From assembly GCF_004117075.1 (NCBI RefSeq), contig NZ_CP026721.1, positions 310,001 through 374,000 on the forward strand: a stretch of DNA of 64,000 nt, given 5' to 3'. A program made the position numbers and the translations under genes. Positions 50,021-57,886 of the stretch are shown here, piece by piece. This DNA comes from Fervidobacterium changbaicum. Lineage in GTDB: Bacteria > Thermotogota > Thermotogae > Thermotogales > Fervidobacteriaceae. Each line of letters begins with the position of its first letter. The stretch's first letter is position 1. Under the pieces are notes generated by a model. It ran no database searches. It was not told the DNA's origin and saw only the letters and a program-made list of their open reading frames with translations.

Positions 50021-50672
50021 ACCCAACTCCTCCGTAAAGTGAATACATCAACAAAAACTTACTGCTATCAGATACACCTTGCAAAGCCTTTCCGTTCACA
50101 GTCCACCCATCGATCGAGTAACCACCAATTAACATTGCGCCAATACTTATTTGCATAAAACTTGTTAAACTAACGTTAAGAGAAAGATCTGCAGAAACTG
50201 CATAATAATCGATGCTTGCAATAAGGTATCCTTCAAGTGTTCCATTTTCTAAATCGCTCATTGAGGTGTTGTTTTCATTGACAAATCTTCCTACCGTTAC
50301 GTTAACACCTCCGAATCCTAATCCGGCTAGCAGAGATACGTTTCCGAACGCCAAGTTCTTGTAACCAGCTCCAAAACCTCCGCTAATTCCAACTTTAAAT
50401 TTGTTACCATCCTTGTTTACTACCTTCTCACCACCGAAACCAAATCCTCCACTATAGCTCATTCCAGGGATTCCACCATAGCCGTACCCTCCAAATGCAA
50501 TTATACCATCGCTGAAGTCTGGAAAATCAACAACAGGTACGTTGATGTTCTTTAACCCAAAGAGTGTACCGCCCGGGAAATACATTAACATGGGGCCACC
50601 ACCGCCAAAGTCGAATCCGAAACTTACTAGTGCTACCAACAACAAGATAGTTGCTAAAATACCCTTCATCAT
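50010..50672 (-). CDS. Secreted glycine-rich beta protein, possible outer-membrane barrel
   Basis: The start is ATG 50672, 8 bases after AGAGGAGG. The 220-residue product has a signal peptide (MKGILATILLLVALVSFGFDFG), then many short Gly/aromatic beta strands such as GIIAFGGYGYGGIPGMSYSGGFGFGG and GISGGFGAGYKNLAFG. It ends in a glycine-aromatic strand with terminal phenylalanine (GGVGFGF), which is characteristic of outer-membrane beta-barrel C-termini. Thermotogota have an outer toga, so an envelope location is plausible. The insertion sequence at 50697 lies 24 bases upstream of the start, so its original promoter may be displaced. Confidence 0.6.
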   Translation of the reverse strand: MMKGILATILLLVALVSFGFDFGGGGPMLMYFPGGTLFGLKNINVPVVDFPDFSDGIIAFGGYGYGGIPGMSYSGGFGFGGEKVVNKDGNKFKVGISGGFGAGYKNLAFGNVSLLAGLGFGGVNVTVGRFVNENNTSMSDLENGTLEGYLIASIDYYAVSADLSLNVSLTSFMQISIGAMLIGGYSIDGWTVNGKALQGVSDSSKFLLMYSLYGGVGFGF

Positions 50673-50696
50673 ACCAGACACCTCCTCTGTGTTTTT

Positions 50697-51755
50697 GATA
50701 CTGTTAACTAAAAGTATTGAAACTTTCCAAAAACCGCATTATCCTTATAAAGAGGGGACACCCCCCAACCAACTCTCGACAAAGGAGGTATCCCGATATG
50801 AACAACTCAACGCTCTCTTGTCCAAAATGCGGTTCCACCAGCTTATACAAAAACGGTCATGACAAATACGGTAACCAACAATTCCTTTGCAAACTCTGCC
50901 ATCATTCTTTCAAACTCTCCCATTCTCACAAACGCAAAAACTTCTCTTTCCCTTATCCCAAATGCACTTCTTGTGGTAAATCTATGCAAATTTACAAAGT
51001 CCGTCGCTCTTTCGTTGTCTTCCGTTGTAGAGCTTGTCGTACCAAAGATAGAGTACCTTTTAACCTCCCCGAACCAGTCACCCTTATTCCTGAGAAATTT
51101 AAATATTTCCGCTTCCCTATCTTTTTCGTCTTAAAGGCTTTCGTTTTGTATATGAAACACAATATGTCTTATCGCTCTCTTGCTCATTCTCTTAATATCA
51201 AAGTATCTCATGTCACCATATACAAATGGGTTATTAAATTGTGTACTTTATTCTCTGTACTTTTTCCAACATTTACCATCGAAAATGTTTTCTCAGTTCA
51301 TGCTGATGAAACTGTTCTTGTTTTCAAAGAACAAAAGTACTATGTTTGGCTATTAGTTGATCACGAAACTAACTTAATTCTTTGTTGGCATGTCTCAAAG
51401 TATCGTGATATGGGACAAGTCAAAGTATTGCTCGAGAAGTTCTTTGGTAATTCAAAACCTAGAAACATTGAACTTATTACTGATGGACTTGGTGCATATG
51501 AAAGTGCAGTAAAGCTGTTGTTCAGAAATATCAATCACGTAGTGGTACCGCTCGGTAAAAACAATCAATGTGAATCCAAGTTTTCATTGTTGAAAGACTT
51601 TTTCCGACTCAAGCGAGGGCTGAAGAATACGAAGAATTTAGCGAAATATATTCAAGGATTTTGTGTAGTGAAGAATCTTTGGAAAACGCACAATGGTAAT
51701 ATCAATCTCATTCTTTCACACTTACACTCTTTCATCACTACAAGTTAACACTATC
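50697..51755 (+). mobile_element. IS6-like insertion sequence, copy 2, with 8-bp target duplication
   Basis: The ends are GATACTGTTAACT (50697-50709) and AGTTAACACTATC (51743-51755), 12 of 13 positions complementary. It is flanked by direct repeats GTGTTTTT at 50689-50696 and 51756-51763. At 1059 bp it is a relative of the element at 10987, in the opposite orientation, with a clearly diverged transposase. So this is a second, distinct sub-lineage and not a recent duplicate of copy 1. It separates the gene at 51782 from the gene at 50010. Confidence 0.9.
50798..51748 (+). CDS. DDE transposase of the IS6-like element (copy 2)
   Basis: The start is ATG 50798, with AAAGGAGGTA 8 bases upstream. 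The 316-residue product has the same layout as copy 1: zinc ribbons CPKCGST/FLCKLCHHSF and CTSCGKSM/FRCRACRTKD, a helix-turn-helix region (SLAHSLNIKVSHVTIYKWV), and DDE residues in VHADETVL, LITDGLGAY and KNNQCESKF. It is open and apparently functional. An in-frame TTG 27 codons upstream at the element end gives an extension also seen in copy 1. Confidence 0.88.
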   Translation: MNNSTLSCPKCGSTSLYKNGHDKYGNQQFLCKLCHHSFKLSHSHKRKNFSFPYPKCTSCGKSMQIYKVRRSFVVFRCRACRTKDRVPFNLPEPVTLIPEKFKYFRFPIFFVLKAFVLYMKHNMSYRSLAHSLNIKVSHVTIYKWVIKLCTLFSVLFPTFTIENVFSVHADETVLVFKEQKYYVWLLVDHETNLILCWHVSKYRDMGQVKVLLEKFFGNSKPRNIELITDGLGAYESAVKLLFRNINHVVVPLGKNNQCESKFSLLKDFFRLKRGLKNTKNLAKYIQGFCVVKNLWKTHNGNINLILSHLHSFITTS

Positions 51756-51781
51756 GTGTTTTTAAGAAACTCCTCATAGAC

Positions 51782-52375
51782 CTACCATGTTCTTGTTACC
51801 AAAGGACCACCATTAACAACAACCTGACTTTCAAAGCCTTTCTTAATGTATAAAGTTAAATCGGACCTTGCGGAACTTAAAGTGATCTCAACTTTGCCAC
51901 CAGGTTGAATTTCTCCGATGTATAATTCTCCCTTTATCCCTGCGCTCGACAAGTTTATCCTGCAAGGTCCCGTAATAACGAAGTTTCTTATGTTCACGTT
52001 AACAGAAGATACGTTAAGCACCACATTTGAAAGCGAACCACTAAGAGAAGTATCTACCGCTGACACAACGATTTCTTTCAGACCTTTAGTCCCGATTATT
52101 ATAGTTCCTATGACCTTATCAATTCTAATAAAGTCCTTACCTGCCTCCACTTGTGCTTTCTCGCCTTTTTCGAAAATTATCTTGCCGTCTTCGTCTGAGA
52201 AATGTAAGTTGTAGCTCACACCGGACAGAATTAACTCTTCTTTGTTCACAGGTACTATGTTGTTTCCTTGCAAGAACAATTCACCTGTACTCGGAGAGTC
52301 TGATGGCCAAAAGAGAACAATCAGGAACGTTGATAACATCACACCGGCTACAATTTCTTTGAAAGTAATTTCCAT
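51782..52375 (-). CDS. Unrecognised membrane-anchored beta-rich protein
   Basis: The start is ATG 52375 (EITFKEIVAGVMLSTFLIVLFWP), with GAAGGTGATG upstream; the earlier in-frame start is not supported. The 197-residue product has one N-terminal transmembrane segment and then many alternating beta strands (about residues 45-190: VSAVDTSLSGSLSNVVLNVS, VNVNIRNFVITGPCRINLSS), like the repetitive strands of adhesin or DUF4097-type beta-helix domains. A specific family is not recognised. The second insertion sequence lies between it and the glycine-rich gene. Confidence 0.6.
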   Translation of the reverse strand: MEITFKEIVAGVMLSTFLIVLFWPSDSPSTGELFLQGNNIVPVNKEELILSGVSYNLHFSDEDGKIIFEKGEKAQVEAGKDFIRIDKVIGTIIIGTKGLKEIVVSAVDTSLSGSLSNVVLNVSSVNVNIRNFVITGPCRINLSSAGIKGELYIGEIQPGGKVEITLSSARSDLTLYIKKGFESQVVVNGGPLVTRTW

Positions 52376-52689
52376 AGCATCACCTTCTTTCTGGATTTGA
52401 TGATCTTTATACAATCTTGAAAACTTTCGCTTTCAAGGGCAAAACTACTCTCAAGAATAGATCTATGAATATCTCAGACATCCTGTTTAACCTCGTCCTT
52501 CACAATTTCATAGATATTATCGTTCAGCAAGAAAGAAAAAGCAACTAAAAATTCGCAAGATGTAAGAAATAAGGTGTGAAAGTAAGAAAAACGAAGACAA
52601 AATGCGTTCGGGAACAGTGAACGAAAAGTGGAGGAAAGAGAAGAGGAAAGAAATGAAAAAAACAGATGCAACTCACTGAATCAAGGGGG
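52376..52689. other. Gene-free gap with an inverted repeat
   Basis: About 314 bases without a supportable gene. On the minus strand a weak TTGAAA/TATAAA pair could be a promoter for the gene at 51782. Overlapping it is CTTGAAA (52416-52422), 8-base spacer, TTTCAAG (52431-52437), which is operator-like. A 65-codon minus-strand frame at 52474-52671 has low-complexity Ser/Leu/Phe composition and I do not call it. Confidence 0.5.
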
Positions 52690-53829
52690 TCAGAAATATT
52701 CTATTTTGACCACTTTTCCGCGTTGCTGCAGTATTGCGGCTATGTCGTGAATAATTCTAAACTTAAGCGATATGTCGTGGGAGAATAAAGGATTTTGATG
52801 CGCAGGATTTATCGCCCTTCCAACGAGAAAAGTGATAATGTCTGATTCCTCAAGCAAATCGATAAGCTTTTGAGCTCCCACACCTAATGTTGTGTCCTGA
52901 TTTTCGTAGTACCTAAATACTTGCGAAAGGGTAATTATACCTTCAGTGACCAAATCAACACCTTCCATATGTCCAATAGGCGGTGAGTACTCCGATATGC
53001 TTGAGAAATCTATTTCCACTTTCTTACCAAGTATTTTTTCAACTATCTGACTCGTGGTGCCACCGCAAATAACCTTTTTTCCCTCTGAATTCATCAACTT
53101 TTCGACAACAATTTTGTCGTGTTCCTTCTTTTCCGGAGGTCCGACCATTATCGTCAGATTTCTTCTTTCTCGAATCTTGATTGCGCATACCGTTGCATCG
53201 TCACCTTTCGAGCCTCTATCGAGTGCTTCAGCTAGTCTAACAAGATGGTTTGTGATACTCTCCAAATCGACTTTGTTATCCATCAGGTTCTTTAGTTCGT
53301 ATTTAATATTTTCTATTCCAAAACCGAATGGATACTTTGCGGTTCCCATCCCCGCCTGAGAAATACCATCGGTCATTAGAAAGACAACATCATCAGGTTT
53401 GATTTGGATACTGCTTTCAAGAACAGTTCTCCCTTGTATCTTATGTTCCTTTTTCTCTAACTCGACGAACTGACCATCCCTGTAGAAAAGGACTATAGGG
53501 AAATCGTACTCAAAGATATGGCAATCACCGGTAACATGGTTAACGTAGCAGGTAGCCAGCGTAGCATAGCTTATTCCCCGAACCTTACACGTCGGGAGTG
53601 TTGAAATGATGGAAGAAAAGACTTCAGAAATGGGAACATCGTTGAGAACCATCGTAGTGGACATTGAAGCGGTCAAAGTGGAAAGTATACTTGCTTTTAT
53701 GCCACTGCCAAGGCCGTCCGAAACACTAACAACCGTTTTTTCTTCAGTTTTTTTGACTTTCACCGTATCTCCGCAGACTTCTTCTCCGGCTTTATTCTTT
53801 TGTGCGTAGTAAATTTCACTTGTCAGCAT
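52690..53829 (-). CDS. SpoIIE-type PP2C phosphatase with C-terminal extension, HydS operon
   Basis: The start is ATG 53829, with TTGGGGG 7-8 bases upstream, overlapping the HydS-type gene by 14 bases. The 379-residue product has a PP2C/SpoIIE domain: VVSVSDGLGSGIKASILS, then FLMTDGISQAG and GSKGDDATVCAI, giving the metal-binding aspartates. The C-terminal 150 residues (TIMVGPPEKKEHDKIVVEKL, KKVICGGTTSQIVEKILG) are not a motif I recognise, though similar proteins occur beside HydS-type genes in other anaerobes. It probably dephosphorylates a protein serine in response to the HydS sensor (inference). Confidence 0.8.
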   Translation of the reverse strand: MLTSEIYYAQKNKAGEEVCGDTVKVKKTEEKTVVSVSDGLGSGIKASILSTLTASMSTTMVLNDVPISEVFSSIISTLPTCKVRGISYATLATCYVNHVTGDCHIFEYDFPIVLFYRDGQFVELEKKEHKIQGRTVLESSIQIKPDDVVFLMTDGISQAGMGTAKYPFGFGIENIKYELKNLMDNKVDLESITNHLVRLAEALDRGSKGDDATVCAIKIRERRNLTIMVGPPEKKEHDKIVVEKLMNSEGKKVICGGTTSQIVEKILGKKVEIDFSSISEYSPPIGHMEGVDLVTEGIITLSQVFRYYENQDTTLGVGAQKLIDLLEESDIITFLVGRAINPAHQNPLFSHDISLKFRIIHDIAAILQQRGKVVKIEYF

Positions 53830-55519
53830 TTTCTTCCCCCAAGAACTTTTTGAATTCAGCAAAGCGGGATTTTGTTTCAGCTATTGACTCTCCAAGCAAG
53901 CTTGCAATATCCTGGGCTAGTTTCATCTGTTCGTTCAAGACTTCGTCTATTTTCTCTATCGTCCGCCTTCTCAGCTCATTCATATGTTCCCTTTGGTGAA
54001 CCATTTCGGTCAGGTCAACAAAAAGGACCACCGTTCCTCCGTTGTCTGGTAGGTCAAAGACTTTTGGATAAAGGTAAACCTTTCTCGAGTTGATGTAAAG
54101 CTCGTGTATCCTATTCGGACTCTCTTTTGCTCTCAGACAAATACTGATTATCATATCATCTGAATAGCTTGAGAACAGCTCTTTTGCAGAGTTGTTTATG
54201 TAAAGTATATTAGATTCCTTGAATATAACGATCGCGTTGGGTGTTTCTTCCACAACAAGGTTACTCACAGACGAAACCTTTTCAACCAAATACGCGAAAC
54301 ACATTTCCTTTTCTGCTTTTCCAACAGCGACGGCAACAGCTTTTTCCCGACAGGTTTCATAACCACAGCCAGTACAATTCAAAATCTTCGATGGCTCTGT
54401 CTTTCCCATCTCCGAAAGAATACGCTCAATTTCTGATTCAGGCACATTGTATTCCACTTTCTTTACCTTCAATGAACGTTTCAAATCCACAGGAACAGAA
54501 AACATATCTAATTTCTTTACACTTAATTCTTCCAGACGTTTCACAGCATTTTGTAACCGCACACGGCGGAATAATATATTGTCCTGCTTTTTCATAGTAG
54601 GTCCGTTGATACATCCACCAACGCAAGCCGATGCCTCTATAAACACCTTTTCATTAAAGTCGGAAAAAGTCTTAAAGAAGCTGATGATGTTTTCCACGCC
54701 TTCTAAAACATAGTGAGGGAAGGTCTCGTTGAAATAAGACGTTGCGGAGTATACGATACCACCAGAAGATGGATAGAACCTTGCTCGGTTAGGGTATGGA
54801 GCGTCAGGATAGCTTTCCGAAAGCTTTTCTATTAAGTCATCTAAACTAACGCTATCTTCTTCATTCTTCTCTTCTTGCAGAATTACCGACTTCAGTGCGT
54901 TTTCCAATTCTTCGTATGTTAGAACGACATCGTAAACACCTTCTAATTCTTTCTTTTTCGCTATACAAGGACTCACGAACACTTTCGGAAGATTTCCAAA
55001 CAGATGACTTAAGAACTGTGCATGAGCACCTGCGGGAGATTTTACCTTTATCAGATAATCCACGTATTCTGAAAAGTATTTTTCGACGAGCTCCACTACA
55101 ACAGGACATGCTGTGGTAATTTGCGGTCTGTCACTCTGCGCAAAGACCTTCATGTATTCCTTTGTAACATATTCCGCCCCAATTGAAGTTTCGGAGATGT
55201 ATACGCAACCTATCTGCTTTAGTAATGTCAATACTTTGAACGGTTCTGTGAAATAGGCATAGAAAGATGGAGCGAGTGAGAGCACGAAAGGTTTTCTCAC
55301 TAAGGATAAAAACTCGTTGATATCGCGTCTGTATTGTTTTGCGTTTTGCGGGCATACGTTGACACAAGTTCCACACAAAATACATTCCTCTTCTATTACA
55401 AAGGATTCTTCGTTCTTGAAGCTTATAGCTTTAACAGGGCAATTTCTAAGACACTTGTAACAGTACGTGCAATTTGCCTTGTCTGACAAAATATACCTAC
55501 TTTTTGTAATTGGTATCAT
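53816..55519 (-). CDS. HydS-type putative sensory [FeFe]-hydrogenase with PAS domain
   Basis: A 567-residue protein. It has two N-terminal 4Fe-4S clusters (C17-C27 and C46-C56), a hydrogenase large-subunit-like domain and a second 4Fe-4S motif (CTGCGYETC with C407). A PAS-like region (about 420-520) follows, then a C-terminal helix. The four H-cluster cysteines are kept: L1 TTACPV (C138), L2 SPCIAKKKE (C185), L3 SACVGGCINGP (C299, C303). The proton-transfer cysteine of TSCCP is alanine, so catalysis should be poor, as in the T. maritima HydS protein. It is coupled by ATGA to the gene upstream and overlaps the phosphatase gene. A role as H2 or redox sensor is the likely reading. Confidence 0.88.
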   Translation of the reverse strand: MIPITKSRYILSDKANCTYCYKCLRNCPVKAISFKNEESFVIEEECILCGTCVNVCPQNAKQYRRDINEFLSLVRKPFVLSLAPSFYAYFTEPFKVLTLLKQIGCVYISETSIGAEYVTKEYMKVFAQSDRPQITTACPVVVELVEKYFSEYVDYLIKVKSPAGAHAQFLSHLFGNLPKVFVSPCIAKKKELEGVYDVVLTYEELENALKSVILQEEKNEEDSVSLDDLIEKLSESYPDAPYPNRARFYPSSGGIVYSATSYFNETFPHYVLEGVENIISFFKTFSDFNEKVFIEASACVGGCINGPTMKKQDNILFRRVRLQNAVKRLEELSVKKLDMFSVPVDLKRSLKVKKVEYNVPESEIERILSEMGKTEPSKILNCTGCGYETCREKAVAVAVGKAEKEMCFAYLVEKVSSVSNLVVEETPNAIVIFKESNILYINNSAKELFSSYSDDMIISICLRAKESPNRIHELYINSRKVYLYPKVFDLPDNGGTVVLFVDLTEMVHQREHMNELRRRTIEKIDEVLNEQMKLAQDIASLLGESIAETKSRFAEFKKFLGEENADK

Positions 55520-55812
55520 CTACCTTCACCTACTTTTTTACTACCACTTAAGCTAACAAGCGATTCCTTTATCTTCCCTACCAATTCTTCCACGTTAGAT
55601 TCGCTAATGTTTTCAAAAATCTCATCGCCAACTTTAACGTTGACTCCTTTTGAGCAATTTCCCATACACAGACTTCCTCGCATTTCGATATTCTCGTCAG
55701 CAAATAGGTCTCTCAGTTTTTCAACTACCTTGTATGCCCCTTTCAGATGGCAGGAACTTCCTAGACATACGTAAACTATTGCTTCTTTCTCCGAACTTTT
55801 AGAATCATTCAT
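55516..55812 (-). CDS. Thioredoxin-like [2Fe-2S] ferredoxin, HydS operon
   Basis: The start is ATG 55812, with AGTGAGGGG upstream; the frame continues to 55884 but without similarity. The 98-residue protein has CLGSSCHLKGAYKVVEKLR and GSLCMGNCSKGVNVKV, which supply the four cysteines of the thioredoxin-like [2Fe-2S] fold. It matches the C-terminal domain of HydA and the N-terminal domain of HydB. It is the first gene of the three-gene HydS operon and likely passes electrons to or from HydS. Confidence 0.88.
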   Translation of the reverse strand: MNDSKSSEKEAIVYVCLGSSCHLKGAYKVVEKLRDLFADENIEMRGSLCMGNCSKGVNVKVGDEIFENISESNVEELVGKIKESLVSLSGSKKVGEGR

Positions 55813-55867
55813 TGCCAGTCCCCTCACTTTGGGATAGAAAAAAAGTAGGAATCTGTATTTTTTTGAA

Positions 55868-55918
55868 TTCGTTATTACTTTCACGATATATTGTACGATA
55901 TTTTCCAGACTCAGTCAA
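55868..55918 (-). promoter_or_regulatory. Promoter and Rex-like operator of the HydS operon
   Basis: On the minus strand TTGACT (55913-55918), 17-base spacer, TACAAT (55890-55895). Two bases later is ATCGTGA-N6-TAACGAA (55868-55887), which matches 12 of 14 arm positions of the hydCBA inverted repeat and has the same position relative to the -10. Confidence 0.7.
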
Positions 55919-56051
55919 GTACCATTGATACTGTAAAGAAGGCTGTACAGATGAGTTACGAGATTGATTTTTGAAAATAAGTCTTTAAAATACTATCAAA
56001 CAACTTCATATTCGTTTTTCATAATAAACAGAAAGGTTAAAAAAATCCCTA

Positions 56052-56080
56052 TTGACAACAAAATGAACTTGTGGCAAAAT
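56052..56080 (+). promoter_or_regulatory. Promoter of tRNA-Asp
   Basis: TTGACA (56052-56057), 17-base spacer, CAAAAT (56075-56080), 37 bases upstream of the tRNA. Confidence 0.65.
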
Positions 56081-56117
56081 TATCAGCGGTCAGTGATGAG
56101 CTGGCATAAAAAGAGAC

Positions 56118-56195
56118 GGGGACGTGGTGCAGCCTGGTTAGCACGCCGGTCTGTCACACCGGTGGCCGCGAGTTCAAATCTCGTCGTCCCCGCCA
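56118..56195 (+). tRNA. tRNA-Asp (GTC), CCA encoded
   Basis: The acceptor stem GGGGACG pairs with CGTCCCC, followed by the discriminator G and CCA. The D arm shows AGCCTGGTTAGC, the anticodon stem CCGGT/ACCGG encloses CTGTCAC with anticodon GTC, and the T arm is GCGAGTTCAAATCTCGT. All arms are complete. It stands alone between the HydS operon and the LUD gene, with its own promoter and terminator. Confidence 0.97.
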
Positions 56196-56202
56196 AGTAG
56201 AA

Positions 56203-56230
56203 ACGGGACCTTCAAAGGTCCCGTTTTTAT
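56203..56230 (+). terminator. Rho-independent terminator of tRNA-Asp
   Basis: ACGGGACCTT (56203-56212), CA loop, AAGGTCCCGT (56215-56224), then TTTTATT. Confidence 0.9.
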
Positions 56231-56291
56231 TCATTGTCTTAAAATTCTGTTCACAACTAAATGTAATTTACATGGGGGTGAGCAAACTTAT

Positions 56292-56933
56292 ATGCGCGAA
56301 GAACTCTATTCTTGGAAATATAAAGCCTTGGCCGAGAAACTCGCTAAAGAGATGAAAAGAAGGCATTTTGAAGTACATATTGTCGAATCAAAGGAGAGTT
56401 TGACTAAGAAGATTCGTGACTTAGTGCCAGAAGGTTCAACCGTTGCTAACGGTGGCTCACTAACGCTTATTGAAAATGGTGTTTTGGATATTTTCAAGAA
56501 TGAAAAATATGTCTACTACGATAGGTATGCCGCAAAAACGCTTGAGGAACGCAGAGAGCTTGAATTGAAAGCTTTCACTGTAGATTTCTATCTTTCCGGA
56601 GCGAATGCTATAACAGAAGATGGAAAACTGGTGTTTTTGGACGCCAATGGAAACAGAGTTGCGGCAATTGTTTATGGACCGAAAAATGTGATAGTTGTCA
56701 CGAGTGTGAATAAAGTGGTTAAAGATGTCGAAGATGCTCGTGAAAGATTGAGATTCATCTCACCTATGAACAGCAAAAGACTGAACCTGACAACACCATG
56801 CGTGCAAAGAGGCTTCTGCTATGACTGCACAACTTCGGATAGAATTTGCAATTACTTTGTTGTTGTCGAATCATCGGCCAGAATTCCTGGTAGAATTAAG
56901 GTCATACTCACGACATTCGAAAGTGGTCTTTGA
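56292..56933 (+). CDS. LUD-domain protein (lactate-utilisation LutC/YkgG-like)
   Basis: A 213-residue protein with the LUD layout: KYKALAEKLAKEMKRRHFEVHIVESKE, LVPEGSTVANGGSLTLIENGVLD, VDFYLSGANAITEDGKLVFLDANGNRVAAIVYGPKNVIVVTSVNKVV. The C-terminus has three cysteine positions (TPCVQRGFCYDCTTSDRIC), as in the single-domain anaerobe version. The family is tied to L-lactate oxidation or to redox metabolism. GGGGGTGAG precedes the ATG at 7-8 base spacing. A fourth cysteine in the C-terminal cluster suggests a bound metal or Fe-S centre, which is inference. Confidence 0.85.
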   Translation: MREELYSWKYKALAEKLAKEMKRRHFEVHIVESKESLTKKIRDLVPEGSTVANGGSLTLIENGVLDIFKNEKYVYYDRYAAKTLEERRELELKAFTVDFYLSGANAITEDGKLVFLDANGNRVAAIVYGPKNVIVVTSVNKVVKDVEDARERLRFISPMNSKRLNLTTPCVQRGFCYDCTTSDRICNYFVVVESSARIPGRIKVILTTFESGL

Positions 56934-57002
56934 TTTTCCAAAGTTATTTGTGAAATTCCCCCTATATTCGCTATTCTTTGATGTTTATGTTTTCTCAAGA
57001 TA

Positions 57003-57053
57003 TTGCAATTAACAAACGAAAGTGGTAAAATTATATTGTGAAAAGGATAACAT
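57003..57053 (+). promoter_or_regulatory. Promoter of the second rex gene, with weak Rex-like site
   Basis: TTGCAA (57003-57008), 17-base spacer, TAAAAT (57026-57031). Four bases later is TTGTGA-N6-TAACAT (57036-57053). The left half is a consensus Rex half-site; the right half is weak, so the operator is tentative. Confidence 0.5.
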
Positions 57054-57092
57054 GCGCAAGAAGATTGAAATTTCAAATAGGGGGAGCGAAGT

Positions 57093-57731
57093 ATGAAGAT
57101 ACCAAAGCCGACAGTTAAAAGATTAGGACTTTACTATCGTTGTTTAGCAAGGTACAAGGAAGAAGGAGTTAATTTTGTGTCTTCACAGGACATAGCAGAG
57201 AGATTGAATATTAAACCAAGCCAAGTTAGAAAGGATTTGTCCTATTTTGGCGAATTCGGTAAACGAGGGCTTGGTTACAACGTGAGCAAATTGATTTCCG
57301 AGATAGCTCACATAATCGGTGTCAACAAAGAGTGGAATGTTGCTATAATTGGTGCGGGTAACTTGGGAAGTGCACTTGCAAATTATCCTGGGTTAATAAA
57401 GCACAAATTCCGTGTTGTTGCGATTTTTGATAACGACAGAGAAAAAGTTGGTAAAAAGATAGCCGGTATACAGGTATCTCATATCAGTGAATTGGAGCAA
57501 AAAGTTAAGGATATGGATATAGAAATCGCAGTTATTGCTGTTCCTGAGAGTGCAGCTCAGTACGTAGCTGAACAGGTTGAAGAGGCAGGAATCAAAGGCA
57601 TAGTAAATTTCTCCCCTATCAAGCTGAGAACGAAAATACCTGTGGAAGATGTTGATATAACTCTATCATTTGAAACGTTAGCTTACATGATTCTGAAAAA
57701 CTCTCCTGTAGAATCAGAAAAGGAAGAATAA
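57093..57731 (+). CDS. rex: Redox-sensing transcriptional repressor Rex (canonical)
   Basis: A 212-residue Rex of the standard kind. The winged helix has FVSSQDIAERLNIKPSQVRKDLSYFGEFGKRGLGYNV and the Rossmann domain has VAIIGAGNLGSALANYPG, VVAIFDNDREKVG and IAVIAVPESAAQYVAEQ. The GEFGKRGxGY wing is intact, unlike in the copy at 42347. GGGGGAGCG precedes the ATG. It is transcribed alone. Confidence 0.95.
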   Translation: MKIPKPTVKRLGLYYRCLARYKEEGVNFVSSQDIAERLNIKPSQVRKDLSYFGEFGKRGLGYNVSKLISEIAHIIGVNKEWNVAIIGAGNLGSALANYPGLIKHKFRVVAIFDNDREKVGKKIAGIQVSHISELEQKVKDMDIEIAVIAVPESAAQYVAEQVEEAGIKGIVNFSPIKLRTKIPVEDVDITLSFETLAYMILKNSPVESEKEE

Positions 57732-57841
57732 AACAAAAATGAAAAATTCACTCCGAATGGAATAGCAGTGGATTATTGGTATTGAGTCTTCGCCAATAGC
57801 AAACAGGTCCATATGAGAAGGTTAACTTGTTAGATCAGAAT

Positions 57842-57875
57842 AAGACCACCCCATCCAGGGGTGGTCTTATTGTTT
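57842..57875. terminator. Bidirectional terminator between rex and nrdJ
   Basis: AAGACCACCCC (57842-57852) pairs with GGGGTGGTCTT (57858-57868) over 5 nt, with a T-rich plus-strand tail. It serves the converging rex and nrdJ genes. Confidence 0.85.
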
Positions 57876-57886
57876 TTGTTCTATTA

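Noticed and set aside
52474-52671. A 65-codon frame in the gap after the HydS operon.
   Set aside because: Ser/Leu/Phe-rich low complexity with no motif or ribosome binding site; too weak to call.
55813-55884. N-terminal extension of the HydS-operon ferredoxin.
   Set aside because: It would overlap the Rex-like operator and transcription start region, and ATG 55812 has a proper ribosome binding site.
56221-56291. A Rex site upstream of the LUD-domain gene (TTCACAA near 56253).
   Set aside because: Only one half-site is present; no partner half with six-base spacing is found.
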